Source of the DNA: Sedimentibacter sp. MB35-C1
GTDB taxonomy: Bacteria > Bacillota > Clostridia > Tissierellales > Sedimentibacteraceae
Direction: 5' to 3'
Assembly (NCBI RefSeq): GCF_030913635.1
Contig: NZ_CP133188.1
Coordinates: forward strand, 1,426,001 to 1,490,000
DNA length: 64,000 nt
The translations under genes were made by a program, and so were the position numbers. Below the pieces are notes generated by a model. It had not been told where the DNA came from and ran no database searches. It worked only from the letters and a program-made list of their open reading frames with translations. Positions 47,899-57,244 of this stretch are shown in pieces. Each line of letters begins with the position of its first letter. Positions within the stretch are counted from its first letter, which is position 1.

Positions 47899-50800
47899 GT
47901 GGCTATAGTTAAACTTAATATAAACGGAAAAGAAGTAACGGCCGAAGCTGGGAAGACTGTATTACAGGCGGCTTTGGAAAACAATATAGAAATCCCGCAC
48001 CTGTGTTTTGACGAAAGACTGGAAGTATACGCAGGCTGCGGATTGTGCTTGATTGAAATAGAAGGACAGCCAAAAACAGCAAGAGCCTGTGCTACACCCG
48101 TTTCAAACGGACTTGTGGTAAGAAGCGATACTAAGAAGGTTATCGAAGCGAGAAACACTGCTTTAAATCTTCTTGTGTCACAGCATATAGGCGACTGCAA
48201 GGCTCCTTGTACCTTAAACTGTCCGGCTAACACTGATGTTCAGGGATATGTTGGGTTGGTTGCAAATAGGCAGCCGAAGGAAGCGTTGAAATTAATAAAA
48301 GAAAAGCTTCCGATGCCGGCAAGTATAGGAAGGGTATGTCCCCATCCTTGCGAAAAGGCATGCAGGAGACAACATGTAGAAGAACCTGTATCAATAGCAT
48401 GCATAAAGACATTTGCTGCGGATTATGATTTGAATTCTGATGATGTATATATACCAAGTCTTAAACCTTCTACAGGTAAAAAAGTTGCAGTTGTTGGGGC
48501 AGGTCCTGCAGGACTGTCTGCTTCATATTTCTTGCTTAGAGACGGGCATGACGTAGAAATTTTTGAAGCTATGGAAAAGCCTGGCGGAATGCTGAGATAT
48601 GGAATACCTGAATATCGACTGCCGAAAAATGTAGTTGATGCAGAAGTTGCGGTAATTGAAGAAATGGGCGCCAAAATAAACTATGGTGTAAAAATAGGAG
48701 AAGACATATCATTAGAATACCTTCAGGAAAAATATGATGCAGTATTTTTAGGTATAGGGGCATGGAAAAGCTCATCAATGAGATGCGAAGGAGAAGATAC
48801 TCCCGGAGTATTGGGAGGAATTGATTTCTTAATAAAGGTTGCACAAAACAACCCTGTTAAGATAGGGAAAAAAGTAATAGTAGTAGGCGGTGGAAATACT
48901 GCAATGGACGTTGCAAGAACAAGCATACGTCTTGGAGCGGAAGAGGTAAGAGTTGTTTACAGAAGAACTGAAGCTCAAATGCCTGCAGAAGAATTAGAAA
49001 TTAAGGAAGCAAAAGAAGAGGGCGTTATATTTTCATTTTTGTCCGCACCTGTACTTGTGGAAAGTGACGGAAAAGTAACAGGGTTGAAGTGCGAAAAAAT
49101 GGTTCTGGGGGAGAAAGATGCATCCGGAAGACAAAGACCTGAGCCAACTGGTGAATTCGTGGTGTTTGAAGCCGATACTGTAATCGCTGCAATAGGCCAG
49201 GAAGTTGACTGCGGAAAAATCGATGTTGCACAGGGCAAGAAGAAAAATATCGTAATAAATGAAGGAACTTTTGAAACAAATATCAGAGGAGTGTTTGCAG
49301 GCGGAGACGCTGCAACAGGACCTAAAATAGCAATAGATGCAATTGCTCAGGGACAGCAAGCTGCAGGAGTTATCAGCAGCTACCTGGACGGCGCGATTAT
49401 TCCTTACAAAGATATTCCTCTTGTATACACTGAAGTTACAAAAGAAGATTTCAAGGACAGAGAAGTAGTTCCAAGGGTAGAGCACAGAACAGTTGAGCCT
49501 GAGATAAGAAAATTCAACTTCCAGCCAATACTTCCTACAATGACAGAAGAAGAGGCAGTTAAAGAAGGTTCAAGATGTCTCGAATGCGGCTGTAAGGATT
49601 ACTTTGAGTGTCAGCTTGTAGATTATATTAAGAAATATGAAGTTGATACTGTGAAATACCATGCTGATAATGAAAAGAAATTCCATGAAACAGATCATCC
49701 GTTCATTTCACAGAATGTTGACAAATGCGTGCTATGCGGATTGTGTGTGAGAACTTGCAACGAGGTTGTTGGGGCGTCGGCTCTAGGCTTTGTTGAAAGA
49801 GGAAATGAAACTTTCGTTGCTCCGGCATACGAACAAGGCTTAAAGCTTACAAGTTGTATATCCTGCGGACAGTGTATAGATGTGTGTCCAACAGGTGCTT
49901 GGCTTGACAGAAGAGAAAATATAAAAGAAATACCACTTGATTTAACTGAGACAAAATCAGTATGCAGTTACTGCTCAGTAGGATGCGAAGTGGTTTACGA
50001 GCATAAAGACAATGTAGTATACAAGGCTTCAAGCCCTAAGGAAAATGAAATTCCTATGTGTGGTAAGGGAAAATTCGGAATTGAGCATATTAATAACGAA
50101 AATAGACTGCTTGAAGCTAAAGCAAGAGTTAAGGGTGAGCAGACATCTGTATCGTTGGATACTGCTTTATATGAGATTGCTAAACGCTTAAGAAATGTAC
50201 AAAACATGTACGGAGAGAATCAGGTGGCATTTGTAGTTTCTCCTAAACTTACCAATGAAGAGCTCAAGAAGCTTAGTTACGTTGCAACTGAGTTGGGTAC
50301 TGAGTACATGGGTTCGTTTACAATAGATTCTGAACCGGGAATTGAAACTGTGCTTGGAGAAAACAAATCAAATGTAACTTTGAACGAGTTGGATGCAGCT
50401 GACTTGATAATTTCAGCAGGACAATTGTATGAACATCATCCTGCAGCTGGAATGAAACTTAGAAGATTGTCTGTTTCAAAGCCTGTTATATCGGCATCAA
50501 CGGTAAAAACAAAGGCGGAAAATTGGGCAAAGAAGGCAGATGTTAAGGAATATGAACTTTTCTTTGCAGCTGTTCTCAAAGCTTTGATTGAAAACGGAAC
50601 AATCAAGAAAGAAGCTGTAAAAGGCTTCGCAAACGGAGAAGAGCTTCTTAGTTCAATTGATAAACTTGAACAGAACAAATCCGCTGAGGAAGTTGCTGAA
50701 AGCATCAAGAAATCTAAAAAACCTGTTATAGTAGCCGATGAGAATACTATTGGCAGCAAGGCTCTTAAGATTTTGGCTGACATAACAGTATTGATGGGCA

Positions 50801-51348
50801 ATAAAGATAAACCTCACAGAGGTCTTATAGTTCTTAAGGCAAAAGCAAACAGTCAGGGAGCTTGGAACTTAGGATTCAGAACTTCAGGAAAAGCGGTTAA
50901 GGATGCCCTCATAAACAATGAAATAAAAGGCCTTGTTGTAATAGGTGAAGACATAATAGGCAATGTACCTGAGCTTAAGAAGGCAGCAGAAGGATTGAAA
51001 TTCTTCGCGGCAGTTGATATAATGGAAAATGACACAACAAAAGCTGCGGAATATGTTCTTCCTCTTTGCAGTATTGCTGAAAGCAGCGGCACAATAACAA
51101 GTGCGGACGGAACAGTTAAAAATGTTGTTGAAGCTATAAAACCGCTTACGGGTATGTCAAACATGCATATGTTTGAGAAGCTGGCAGAACTGCTGAATGC
51201 AAAATCTGTTGCTTATGAGGCTCCGAAATATGAAACGGCTTTATATGTTCCGGAATTTGAAGGAAAAGAAAAAGAATATGAAGTATATGATACTGTAGAA
51301 AAAGCATTTTTGGAAAAATTAAAAGAAAATTGCGTAAAAGCTAATTAA
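47899..51348 (+). CDS. Fused GltD/NfnB-like and NuoG-like subunit (StnC-type)
   Basis: A 1149-residue fusion. Domains in order: an N-terminal [2Fe-2S] ferredoxin (about 1-80, CGLCLIEIEG); a GltD-type [4Fe-4S] region (about 95-165, CKAPCTLNCPANTDVQGY and CPHPCEKACRR); an FAD domain (VAVVGAGPAGLSAS, about 195); an NAD(P) domain (VIVVGGGNTAMDVAR, about 325); a 2x[4Fe-4S] ferredoxin (CVLCGLCVRTC and CISCGQCIDVCPTG, about 613-665); and a molybdopterin-oxidoreductase-like region with a CxxCxxxC start (CSYCSVGC, about 688) running to about 1110. No hydrogenase H-cluster motif and no formate-dehydrogenase Sec/Cys site is visible. With the two genes before it, it looks like an NADPH/ferredoxin/NADH bifurcating transhydrogenase. 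Confidence 0.88.
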   Translation: MAIVKLNINGKEVTAEAGKTVLQAALENNIEIPHLCFDERLEVYAGCGLCLIEIEGQPKTARACATPVSNGLVVRSDTKKVIEARNTALNLLVSQHIGDCKAPCTLNCPANTDVQGYVGLVANRQPKEALKLIKEKLPMPASIGRVCPHPCEKACRRQHVEEPVSIACIKTFAADYDLNSDDVYIPSLKPSTGKKVAVVGAGPAGLSASYFLLRDGHDVEIFEAMEKPGGMLRYGIPEYRLPKNVVDAEVAVIEEMGAKINYGVKIGEDISLEYLQEKYDAVFLGIGAWKSSSMRCEGEDTPGVLGGIDFLIKVAQNNPVKIGKKVIVVGGGNTAMDVARTSIRLGAEEVRVVYRRTEAQMPAEELEIKEAKEEGVIFSFLSAPVLVESDGKVTGLKCEKMVLGEKDASGRQRPEPTGEFVVFEADTVIAAIGQEVDCGKIDVAQGKKKNIVINEGTFETNIRGVFAGGDAATGPKIAIDAIAQGQQAAGVISSYLDGAIIPYKDIPLVYTEVTKEDFKDREVVPRVEHRTVEPEIRKFNFQPILPTMTEEEAVKEGSRCLECGCKDYFECQLVDYIKKYEVDTVKYHADNEKKFHETDHPFISQNVDKCVLCGLCVRTCNEVVGASALGFVERGNETFVAPAYEQGLKLTSCISCGQCIDVCPTGAWLDRRENIKEIPLDLTETKSVCSYCSVGCEVVYEHKDNVVYKASSPKENEIPMCGKGKFGIEHINNENRLLEAKARVKGEQTSVSLDTALYEIAKRLRNVQNMYGENQVAFVVSPKLTNEELKKLSYVATELGTEYMGSFTIDSEPGIETVLGENKSNVTLNELDAADLIISAGQLYEHHPAAGMKLRRLSVSKPVISASTVKTKAENWAKKADVKEYELFFAAVLKALIENGTIKKEAVKGFANGEELLSSIDKLEQNKSAEEVAESIKKSKKPVIVADENTIGSKALKILADITVLMGNKDKPHRGLIVLKAKANSQGAWNLGFRTSGKAVKDALINNEIKGLVVIGEDIIGNVPELKKAAEGLKFFAAVDIMENDTTKAAEYVLPLCSIAESSGTITSADGTVKNVVEAIKPLTGMSNMHMFEKLAELLNAKSVAYEAPKYETALYVPEFEGKEKEYEVYDTVEKAFLEKLKENCVKAN

Positions 51349-51360
51349 TTGTTAAACAAA

Positions 51361-51465
51361 TCCGCATAAAGAACCGTACAATGAACCTGTTAAGCTTCAT
51401 TGACGCTGCTTTAAAACATAATTGGGACGCATAAAATGACTCCCTGTTCGGGTTTGAATTAATTG
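51361..51465 (+). other. Unexplained, possibly structured intergenic stretch
   Basis: About 100 bases richer in GC than other gaps, with no reading frame. AATGAA/TTCATT can pair around a 10-base loop, and GGGTTTGAATTAATTGAT echoes GGGTATGAATTAATGAT of the 6S-like RNA at 41.9 kb. It leads into a strong terminator. It could be a second small RNA or an mRNA 3' end; I cannot decide. Confidence 0.25.
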
Positions 51466-51520
51466 ATGAGATTTCCTAGTAAGACGGTGTAATACGTTTT
51501 GAGGAAATCTCATTTTTATT
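51466..51520 (+). terminator. Terminator upstream of the methyltransferase gene
   Basis: A 12-bp perfect stem, ATGAGATTTCCT / AGGAAATCTCAT, with a 24-base loop and TTTTTATTTT after it. It would end transcription of the fused oxidoreductase operon or of a small RNA. Confidence 0.85.
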
Positions 51521-51583
51521 TTAATTATTCTTTAATAATAGGTAAAAATAAGCTATAATAAACTATCATTACAAGGAGGAAGT

Positions 51584-52189
51584 ATGGAACAGTATTTTAC
51601 AAAAAATCCGTCAACAGAAAAGGAATTATATAGATTTGACTGGAACATAGGCGAGAAAAGATTTTATTTCAATACAAGTAACAGCGTATTTTCAAAAAAT
51701 GGAATGGATTTTGGCTCGATGCTTCTTGCTGAAACAGTAATAAAGGAAAATAAAGAATTTGACGGACATATATTGGACCTTGGATGCGGTTATGGGCCCG
51801 TAGGTATTGTCCTTGCAAATTTTTTGGGAAAATCTACAGTAACTATGTCGGATGTTAACGAAAGAGCACTTGAGCTCTGCAAAATGAATGCGAGAGAAAA
51901 CAATGTTGAAAACAGAGTGAGAGTATTAAGCTCGTCAGTATTTGAAAATATAACTGATAAGTTTGACATGGTGGTTACTAACCCTCCAATCAGGGCAGGA
52001 AAAGATGTGGTATTCTCATTTTACGAAGGCGCGTACGATCACTTAAATCCCGGCGGGAAACTTTATGTGGTTATACAAAAAAAGCAGGGAGCTCCGAGCA
52101 CAAAGACAAAATTAAAGAGCCTGTTCGGCAATTGTGAAACAGCTGATAAAAAATCAGGATATTTTATATTAGTATCAATAAAATCATAA
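51584..52189 (+). CDS. RsmC-like SAM-dependent methyltransferase
   Basis: A 201-residue class I methyltransferase, equivalent to the catalytic half of RsmC (16S rRNA G1207 methylase) without its N-terminal pseudo-domain. The SAM site is LDLGCGYGPVGIVLA, and the target-base motif is VVTNPPIRAGKDV (NPPI variant of NPPY). The late NPGGKLYVVIQKKQGAPS loop is characteristic of this family in Firmicutes. The ATG follows AAGGAGG. The neighbour on the other strand ends only 10 bases away. Confidence 0.88.
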   Translation: MEQYFTKNPSTEKELYRFDWNIGEKRFYFNTSNSVFSKNGMDFGSMLLAETVIKENKEFDGHILDLGCGYGPVGIVLANFLGKSTVTMSDVNERALELCKMNARENNVENRVRVLSSSVFENITDKFDMVVTNPPIRAGKDVVFSFYEGAYDHLNPGGKLYVVIQKKQGAPSTKTKLKSLFGNCETADKKSGYFILVSIKS

Positions 52190-52199
52190 ATGTCTTGTG

Positions 52200-53051
52200 C
52201 TATGGCTTATTTTTAAATACATCTGATTTTTTTCTATTCATCCTTACCAGCAGGCCGTTTATTTCTGCTCCGGTCAGGAATATTGCCGAAAGTATAAAAA
52301 CCCAAATTAAAAATACTATCACACCGGATAAATTTCCGTAAATAAAATTATAATATTTTGCCTTTGTGCTTATATAATTTGAAAAAATCATTGATCCCAA
52401 TATGAAACCTGCTGTTGAAAATACAGATCCCGGAAAGACAAATGAAAATTTCACCTTTTCATATGTAAGAAACTTGTACGCCGCCGAAAATATAAAAAAC
52501 ATCATAAGAATAGGCATCAGGTATCTGAATACATCGATAGTTGGTAAAATAAGCTCAGAAAATAAATTAATGCTTTTAAGTAGCAAAATAATTTCCTTCC
52601 CCAGAACTATGAGAGTAAATATTACCATGGTGATGAACATTAATGCTACCGTAAATACAATTCCCTGTATCCTCATAAACAGATAGTTGTTTTTTATGGT
52701 GAAGCCGTAGGCTCTGTTTATACCGTTGATTATCGATGCGCTTCCCGCTGTAGCAGACCATAAGATAACAATAAGGCTGGCTGAGAAAACAGGCTTAGAG
52801 CAGCTGTCTAAGGTGCTGTGAACTACATTTGATATGATACTGTATGCATCGGCTGGAAATATTTTTTCCGCGGAGTCTAATATATAATATATGTAGCTGC
52901 TGAAATTGCACATCATTGACATAGCCATAATGAGAAACGGAAATATTCCCAGTACGATGTAGTATGAAAATTGAGCGCTGAAAGAAAAAATATTATCATC
53001 TTTAATTCTGGATGCTAAATTTGATATAAATACAAATAGTTTTTTCCACAT
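52200..53051 (-). CDS. YihY/BrkB-family membrane protein
   Basis: A 283-residue inner-membrane protein with about six membrane helices and the family features FSAQFSYYIVLGIFPFLIM near the N-terminus, ATAGSASIINGINRAYG in the middle, and FLIWVFILSAIFLTGAEING at the end. The family was once misnamed ribonuclease BN; its real function is not settled. The ATG follows GGTGA. It stands alone, convergent with the methyltransferase gene. Confidence 0.88.
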   Translation of the reverse strand: MWKKLFVFISNLASRIKDDNIFSFSAQFSYYIVLGIFPFLIMAMSMMCNFSSYIYYILDSAEKIFPADAYSIISNVVHSTLDSCSKPVFSASLIVILWSATAGSASIINGINRAYGFTIKNNYLFMRIQGIVFTVALMFITMVIFTLIVLGKEIILLLKSINLFSELILPTIDVFRYLMPILMMFFIFSAAYKFLTYEKVKFSFVFPGSVFSTAGFILGSMIFSNYISTKAKYYNFIYGNLSGVIVFLIWVFILSAIFLTGAEINGLLVRMNRKKSDVFKNKP

Positions 53052-53264
53052 AAGTCACCATTAAATACAATATTTTATAAATATAATATAACAGTTAAGC
53101 AAGCAGAAAGCAAAAAAAATTAGCGATCTGCTTATATATTATGAGCAGATTTTAAAATTATATCAATTGAAGGAATGCTAAAAACATCAATTGTAATTAT
53201 TGCATTTAATAAAATTGAATGCTATAATAATTTCAGGCAAAAAATGAATATTTAGGAGGATTAA

Positions 53265-54119
53265 ATGGAGATTAAGAAAATTTGCGTTGCAGGAACAGGA
53301 ACGATGGCAAAAGGTATTATACAAACCTTTGCACAGGCAGGATATCCGGTTGTAGTTAAGGGAAGACAAGGGAAATCATATGATAGCTTAGAAGATACAA
53401 TAGGCAAAGGGCTGGCTAAATTGGTTGCAAAAGGCAGAATGGAACAGTCCGCTATGGATGCAACATTGGCAAACATAACTAAGGTTACTGATTATGCTGA
53501 ATGCAAGGATGCTGATTTGTTTATTGAAGCAATAGCAGAAGATATGGAAATAAAGCATAAGGTATTTGCAGAAATTGAGGCAGTTGCAAATGAAGATGCT
53601 ATATTATCAACCAACACATCTTCACTGTCAATAACAGAAATTGCATCTAAATGTAAAAGACCAGGAAATGTTATAGGAATGCATTTCTTTAATCCGGTTC
53701 CTGTTATGAAGTTAGTTGAAGTAATAAAAGGAAAAGTTACGGAAGAAGAAGTCCACAGTGCTATAGTTGAACTGTCGAAAAATATAGGCAAAACTCCTGT
53801 AAGTGTTGATGAAGCTCCTGGATTTGTTGTTAACAGAATACTTATTCCTTTGGTTAATGAAGGTGTTGGTATACTGGCTGATGGCGTTGCAACTAAGGAA
53901 GAAATTGATGCAGCTATGAGACTTGGAGCCAACCATCCTATGGGGCCGCTTGAGTTGGGAGATTTAGTAGGCTTAGATGTATGCCTGGCAATAATGGAAG
54001 TATTGTATAACGAATTTGGTGATCCAAAATACAGACCGCATCCGTTGCTTCGCAAAATGGTAAGAGCAAATCTGCTTGGAAGAAAAACAGGTAAAGGCTT
54101 TTATGATTACAATAAATAA
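53265..54119 (+). CDS. hbd: 3-hydroxybutyryl-CoA dehydrogenase
   Basis: Oxidises or forms 3-hydroxybutyryl-CoA with NAD(P), a step of butyrate fermentation or degradation. The 284-residue protein has the nucleotide-binding fold [16 protein letters not shown] (one substitution in the usual GxGxxG), then [10 protein letters not shown]-like [14 protein letters not shown], the catalytic His region [31 protein letters not shown] and a C-terminal [15 protein letters not shown]. It is a single gene here; the thiolase, crotonase and acyl-CoA dehydrogenase partners are not in the window. The ATG follows AGGAGG. Confidence 0.94.
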   Translation: MEIKKICVAGTGTMAKGIIQTFAQAGYPVVVKGRQGKSYDSLEDTIGKGLAKLVAKGRMEQSAMDATLANITKVTDYAECKDADLFIEAIAEDMEIKHKVFAEIEAVANEDAILSTNTSSLSITEIASKCKRPGNVIGMHFFNPVPVMKLVEVIKGKVTEEEVHSAIVELSKNIGKTPVSVDEAPGFVVNRILIPLVNEGVGILADGVATKEEIDAAMRLGANHPMGPLELGDLVGLDVCLAIMEVLYNEFGDPKYRPHPLLRKMVRANLLGRKTGKGFYDYNK

Positions 54120-54120
54120 T

Positions 54121-54170
54121 ACAAATAAAAATTAGAGAACAGCAAACGCTGTTCTCTAATTTTTATTTGT
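54121..54170 (+). terminator. Very long perfect hairpin terminator after hbd
   Basis: A 23-bp perfect inverted repeat with a four-base AAAC loop (54121-54143 pairs with 54148-54170). The outer part is A-T rich and supplies the A and T runs, making it bidirectional in principle. Confidence 0.9.
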
Positions 54171-54292
54171 AAATAGGGTTATAATAAGCATAATTGGAAT
54201 TTTTAGCTTGAAATAAATATTGCCATTAAGTATAATAAAGAGAAATTACAATTTATAAATAAGGTTAATTAATATATTACAAGGAGGAAGAA

Positions 54293-55963
54293 ATGAGCGA
54301 TAACAATACTGAAAACAGGGAATCGGTTAATTTCATACAAAAAATAATTAATGAAGACCTTGAAAATAAAACATACGGAGACAGGGTACATACTAGATTT
54401 CCTCCGGAGCCAAACGGTTATCTTCATGTCGGCCACGCAAAGTCAATATGCCTTAATTACAGCCTTGCAAAGAAAAACAACGGTATTTTTAACTTGAGAT
54501 TTGATGACACAAACCCAACAAAGGAAGATGACTCATTTGTTGAATCTATAATAAAAGATGTTAAATGGTTATGCCCAGACTGGAAAGAAAGAATATTTTT
54601 TGCTTCTGATTATTTTGGCAAAATGTATGATTATGCTGTTGAACTGATAAAAAAAGGGCTAGCCTATGTTGACGATTTATCAGCTGATGAAATAAGGGAG
54701 TACAGAGGTACACTTACAGAACCGGGAAAGGAAAGCCCATACAGAAACAGAGAAATTGAAGAAAATCTTGAACTATTCTCTAAAATGAAGAATGGGGAAT
54801 ATGGAAACGGCGAAAAAGTTCTCAGAGCAAAGATCGATATGGCAAGTCCGAATATAAACATGAGAGATCCTGTTATTTACAGAATACTCCATGAGGATCA
54901 CCACAACACAAAGGATGAATGGTGCATATATCCTATGTATGACTATGCCCATCCCGTGGAGGATGCAATTGAAGGAATAACACATTCAATATGCACGCTT
55001 GAATTTGAGGATCACAGACCATTTTATGACTGGGTTCTGAGTAATCTTGACGATTTTAAGGCTGCTCCTACGAAACAGATTGAATTTGCCAAGCTGTTTT
55101 TAACAAAGACAATGATGGGTAAAAGATACCTGAAACAAATGGTGGAAGAAGACTATGTAGACGGGTGGGATGATCCGAGAATGCCTACCGTGGCAGCTTT
55201 GAGGAGGAGAGGTTACACTCCTGAAGCTATACAAAATTTCTGTGAAGCCATAGGGGTTTCAAAAGCCCAGAGCGTAGTAGATATAGCTATGCTTGAGCAC
55301 GCGGTTAGAGATGATCTCAGCATGAAAGCTCCCAGAACAATGGCGGTTTTGAATCCATTAAAGCTGATTATTACCAACTATCCAGAGGATGAAGTTGAAT
55401 ACATGGAATCCGAAAATAATCCCGATAATCCTGAAATGGGAACCCGTATGGTGCCTTTCTGCAGGGAATTGTACATAGAAAGAGAAGACTTTATGGAAAA
55501 TCCTCCGAAAAAATATTACAGACTGTTCCCGGGAAACGAAGTTAGACTGAGAAATGCTTATTTTGTAAGGTGCGAGGATTTTGTTAAGGATGCTGATGGA
55601 AACATAACAGAAATTCACTGTACATATGATCCGGAAACCAGAAGCGGATCAGGATTTAAGGGAAGAAAGGTTAAAGGAACAATTCACTGGGTATCGGCAA
55701 GGCACAGTATTGATGCAGAAGTAAGACTGTACGATTATATGATGGAAGATCAGGATTATGACAAGACAAACTTTTTAGAGAAATTAAATCCAAATTCCAA
55801 GATAATTCTTAATAATTGTAAAGTCGAGCCTTCAATGAGAGAAAGAAATGTAGGTGACAGGTTCCAGTTCATGAGACACGGATATTTTATAATTGACAGG
55901 GACACTACAGATAAAACACTGGTGTTTAACAGAATAGTGCAATTAAAGAGCAGCTATAAATAA
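54293..55963 (+). CDS. glnS: Glutaminyl-tRNA synthetase
   Basis: Charges tRNA-Gln with glutamine. The 556-residue class I synthetase has the HIGH-region motif [15 protein letters not shown] at about residue 38, [12 protein letters not shown], the tRNA-contacting [23 protein letters not shown], and a KMSKS-equivalent reading [11 protein letters not shown]. The C-terminal anticodon-binding barrels are complete. Many Firmicutes lack this enzyme and use the GatCAB amidation route, so glnS may have been acquired by an ancestor, though base composition is not unusual. The ATG follows AAGGAGG. Confidence 0.96.
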   Translation: MSDNNTENRESVNFIQKIINEDLENKTYGDRVHTRFPPEPNGYLHVGHAKSICLNYSLAKKNNGIFNLRFDDTNPTKEDDSFVESIIKDVKWLCPDWKERIFFASDYFGKMYDYAVELIKKGLAYVDDLSADEIREYRGTLTEPGKESPYRNREIEENLELFSKMKNGEYGNGEKVLRAKIDMASPNINMRDPVIYRILHEDHHNTKDEWCIYPMYDYAHPVEDAIEGITHSICTLEFEDHRPFYDWVLSNLDDFKAAPTKQIEFAKLFLTKTMMGKRYLKQMVEEDYVDGWDDPRMPTVAALRRRGYTPEAIQNFCEAIGVSKAQSVVDIAMLEHAVRDDLSMKAPRTMAVLNPLKLIITNYPEDEVEYMESENNPDNPEMGTRMVPFCRELYIEREDFMENPPKKYYRLFPGNEVRLRNAYFVRCEDFVKDADGNITEIHCTYDPETRSGSGFKGRKVKGTIHWVSARHSIDAEVRLYDYMMEDQDYDKTNFLEKLNPNSKIILNNCKVEPSMRERNVGDRFQFMRHGYFIIDRDTTDKTLVFNRIVQLKSSYK

Positions 55964-55974
55964 TTTGGACATTG

Positions 55975-56017
55975 GACCTCTCGGGGACGGTTCTTTTAGG
56001 AACGTCTCTGAGAGGTC
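55975..56017. repeat. REP-like GGGGACG inverted repeat
   Basis: GACCTCTC pairs with GAGAGGTC, continuing through GGGACG/CGTCTC with G-T pairs to GTTC/GAAC around a T-rich loop: a hairpin of nearly 20 bp. No T run follows. It lies between glnS and the next start codon and is related to the repeat at 12812-12852. Confidence 0.75.
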
Positions 56018-56042
56018 TGTTGATACCGAGAAGGGTGATATT

Positions 56043-57218
56043 TTGAACATACAAGAAATAATTGAAAGCAGCCTGGATGAAAACAAGTTCATATACTGTG
56101 TTTTTACAACTCCAAGAAACAAATCAGAAAACCCATACAAAAAAATAATCGCAAGACCCATTTCCATTAAAAATGAAAATATAATTCAATTTGAGAAATT
56201 TACCGAAAAACAAGCTTTTCACGATAACCTTGCATACGAGCAGGCTGCCGGCGAGATGGTTAATTTAATAATAAATGAGTATCGCAATATAAATTTGTTC
56301 ACTGAAGATGCGGATTTTCAGCTCATGGTGAGCAAAAAAGGAAGAGTGAAAGTTATTGAAAAGGAAGCTACAAAGACATTGGAAATTGATAGTCACAACA
56401 AGAAAAAGAAGTATATAATCAATGAGAATGAACCGTGTGACTTTTTAATAAATTTGGGAGTTATGACAAATGACGGAAAAGTATATGCGAAGAAATACGA
56501 TAAGTTCAGGCAGATAAATAAATTTTTGGAAATAGTTGATGATTCCTTGAAAGGAAAAAATATCAAGGATGATTTCATGATTATAGATTTTGGCTGCGGC
56601 AAGGCATACCTGACATTTGCCTTATATTATTATTTCTATTTTATAAGAAAAATCAATGTTAAAATCATCGGACTGGATTTAAAGGATGAAGTTATAGAAT
56701 TTTGCAATCGTACGGCAAAAAAACTTGAGTACGGAAATCTTGAATTTATTTACGGAGATATACAAAATTTCCAATATAAATCTGATGTTGACATGATAGT
56801 AACTCTCCATGCCTGCGATACCGCAACTGATGCAGCATTGGCTAAAGCTGTTAATTGGAATACGGATATAATTTTGTCCGTTCCATGCTGCCAGCATGAG
56901 TTTTATGATAAAATAGAGAATAAACACCTTGAGCCCATGCTTAAACACGGTCTGATAAAAGAAAGAGTTTCATCCCTTGTAACGGATTCGCTTAGAAGTT
57001 TATTTTTGGAAACGAAGGGGTATAAAGTTCAGCTAATGGAATTTATAGCAATGGAGCATACGCCCAAGAACATACTGATACGTGCCGTAAAAACAGGCAA
57101 AGGCAACCCGAAGGCGGTAAAAGAATATGAGAATTTCAAAAATGTTTGGAATTTGAATAATCTATTCATAGAAGAATATTACGAAAAAATTCAAAATGAT
57201 AACAGTACAAATGTCTAG
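56043..57218 (+). CDS. SAM-dependent methyltransferase (Methyltransf_32-like)
   Basis: A 391-residue protein whose C-terminal half is a class I methyltransferase: IIDFGCGKAYLTFALYYY for the SAM loop, IIGLDLKDEVIEFC for the acidic ribose-binding residue, then VTLHACDTATDAAL and SVPCCQHEF. The N-terminal 150 residues have no fold I recognise. The DALA/CCQHE pattern belongs to a widespread group of probable RNA methyltransferases with unknown targets. I place the start at the TTG at 56043, 6-7 bases after GAAGGGTG. The longer frame from 55965 would translate the REP-like hairpin and is very likely artefactual. Confidence 0.85.
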   Translation: MNIQEIIESSLDENKFIYCVFTTPRNKSENPYKKIIARPISIKNENIIQFEKFTEKQAFHDNLAYEQAAGEMVNLIINEYRNINLFTEDADFQLMVSKKGRVKVIEKEATKTLEIDSHNKKKKYIINENEPCDFLINLGVMTNDGKVYAKKYDKFRQINKFLEIVDDSLKGKNIKDDFMIIDFGCGKAYLTFALYYYFYFIRKINVKIIGLDLKDEVIEFCNRTAKKLEYGNLEFIYGDIQNFQYKSDVDMIVTLHACDTATDAALAKAVNWNTDIILSVPCCQHEFYDKIENKHLEPMLKHGLIKERVSSLVTDSLRSLFLETKGYKVQLMEFIAMEHTPKNILIRAVKTGKGNPKAVKEYENFKNVWNLNNLFIEEYYEKIQNDNSTNV

Positions 57219-57244
57219 CTTATCATGAGATTGCAGGTGGTTTT

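Noticed and set aside
47899-51348. Large fused protein as [FeFe] hydrogenase HydA
   Set aside because: No H-cluster cysteine motifs; it has GltD-type FAD/NAD domains and a NuoG-like tail instead.
53492-54055. 187-codon minus-strand frame inside hbd
   Set aside because: A shadow of a strong coding gene; no ribosome site and low-complexity Ser/Thr-rich translation.
54171-54292. T-box leader before glnS
   Set aside because: The gap is too short and lacks the T-box sequence and an antiterminator.
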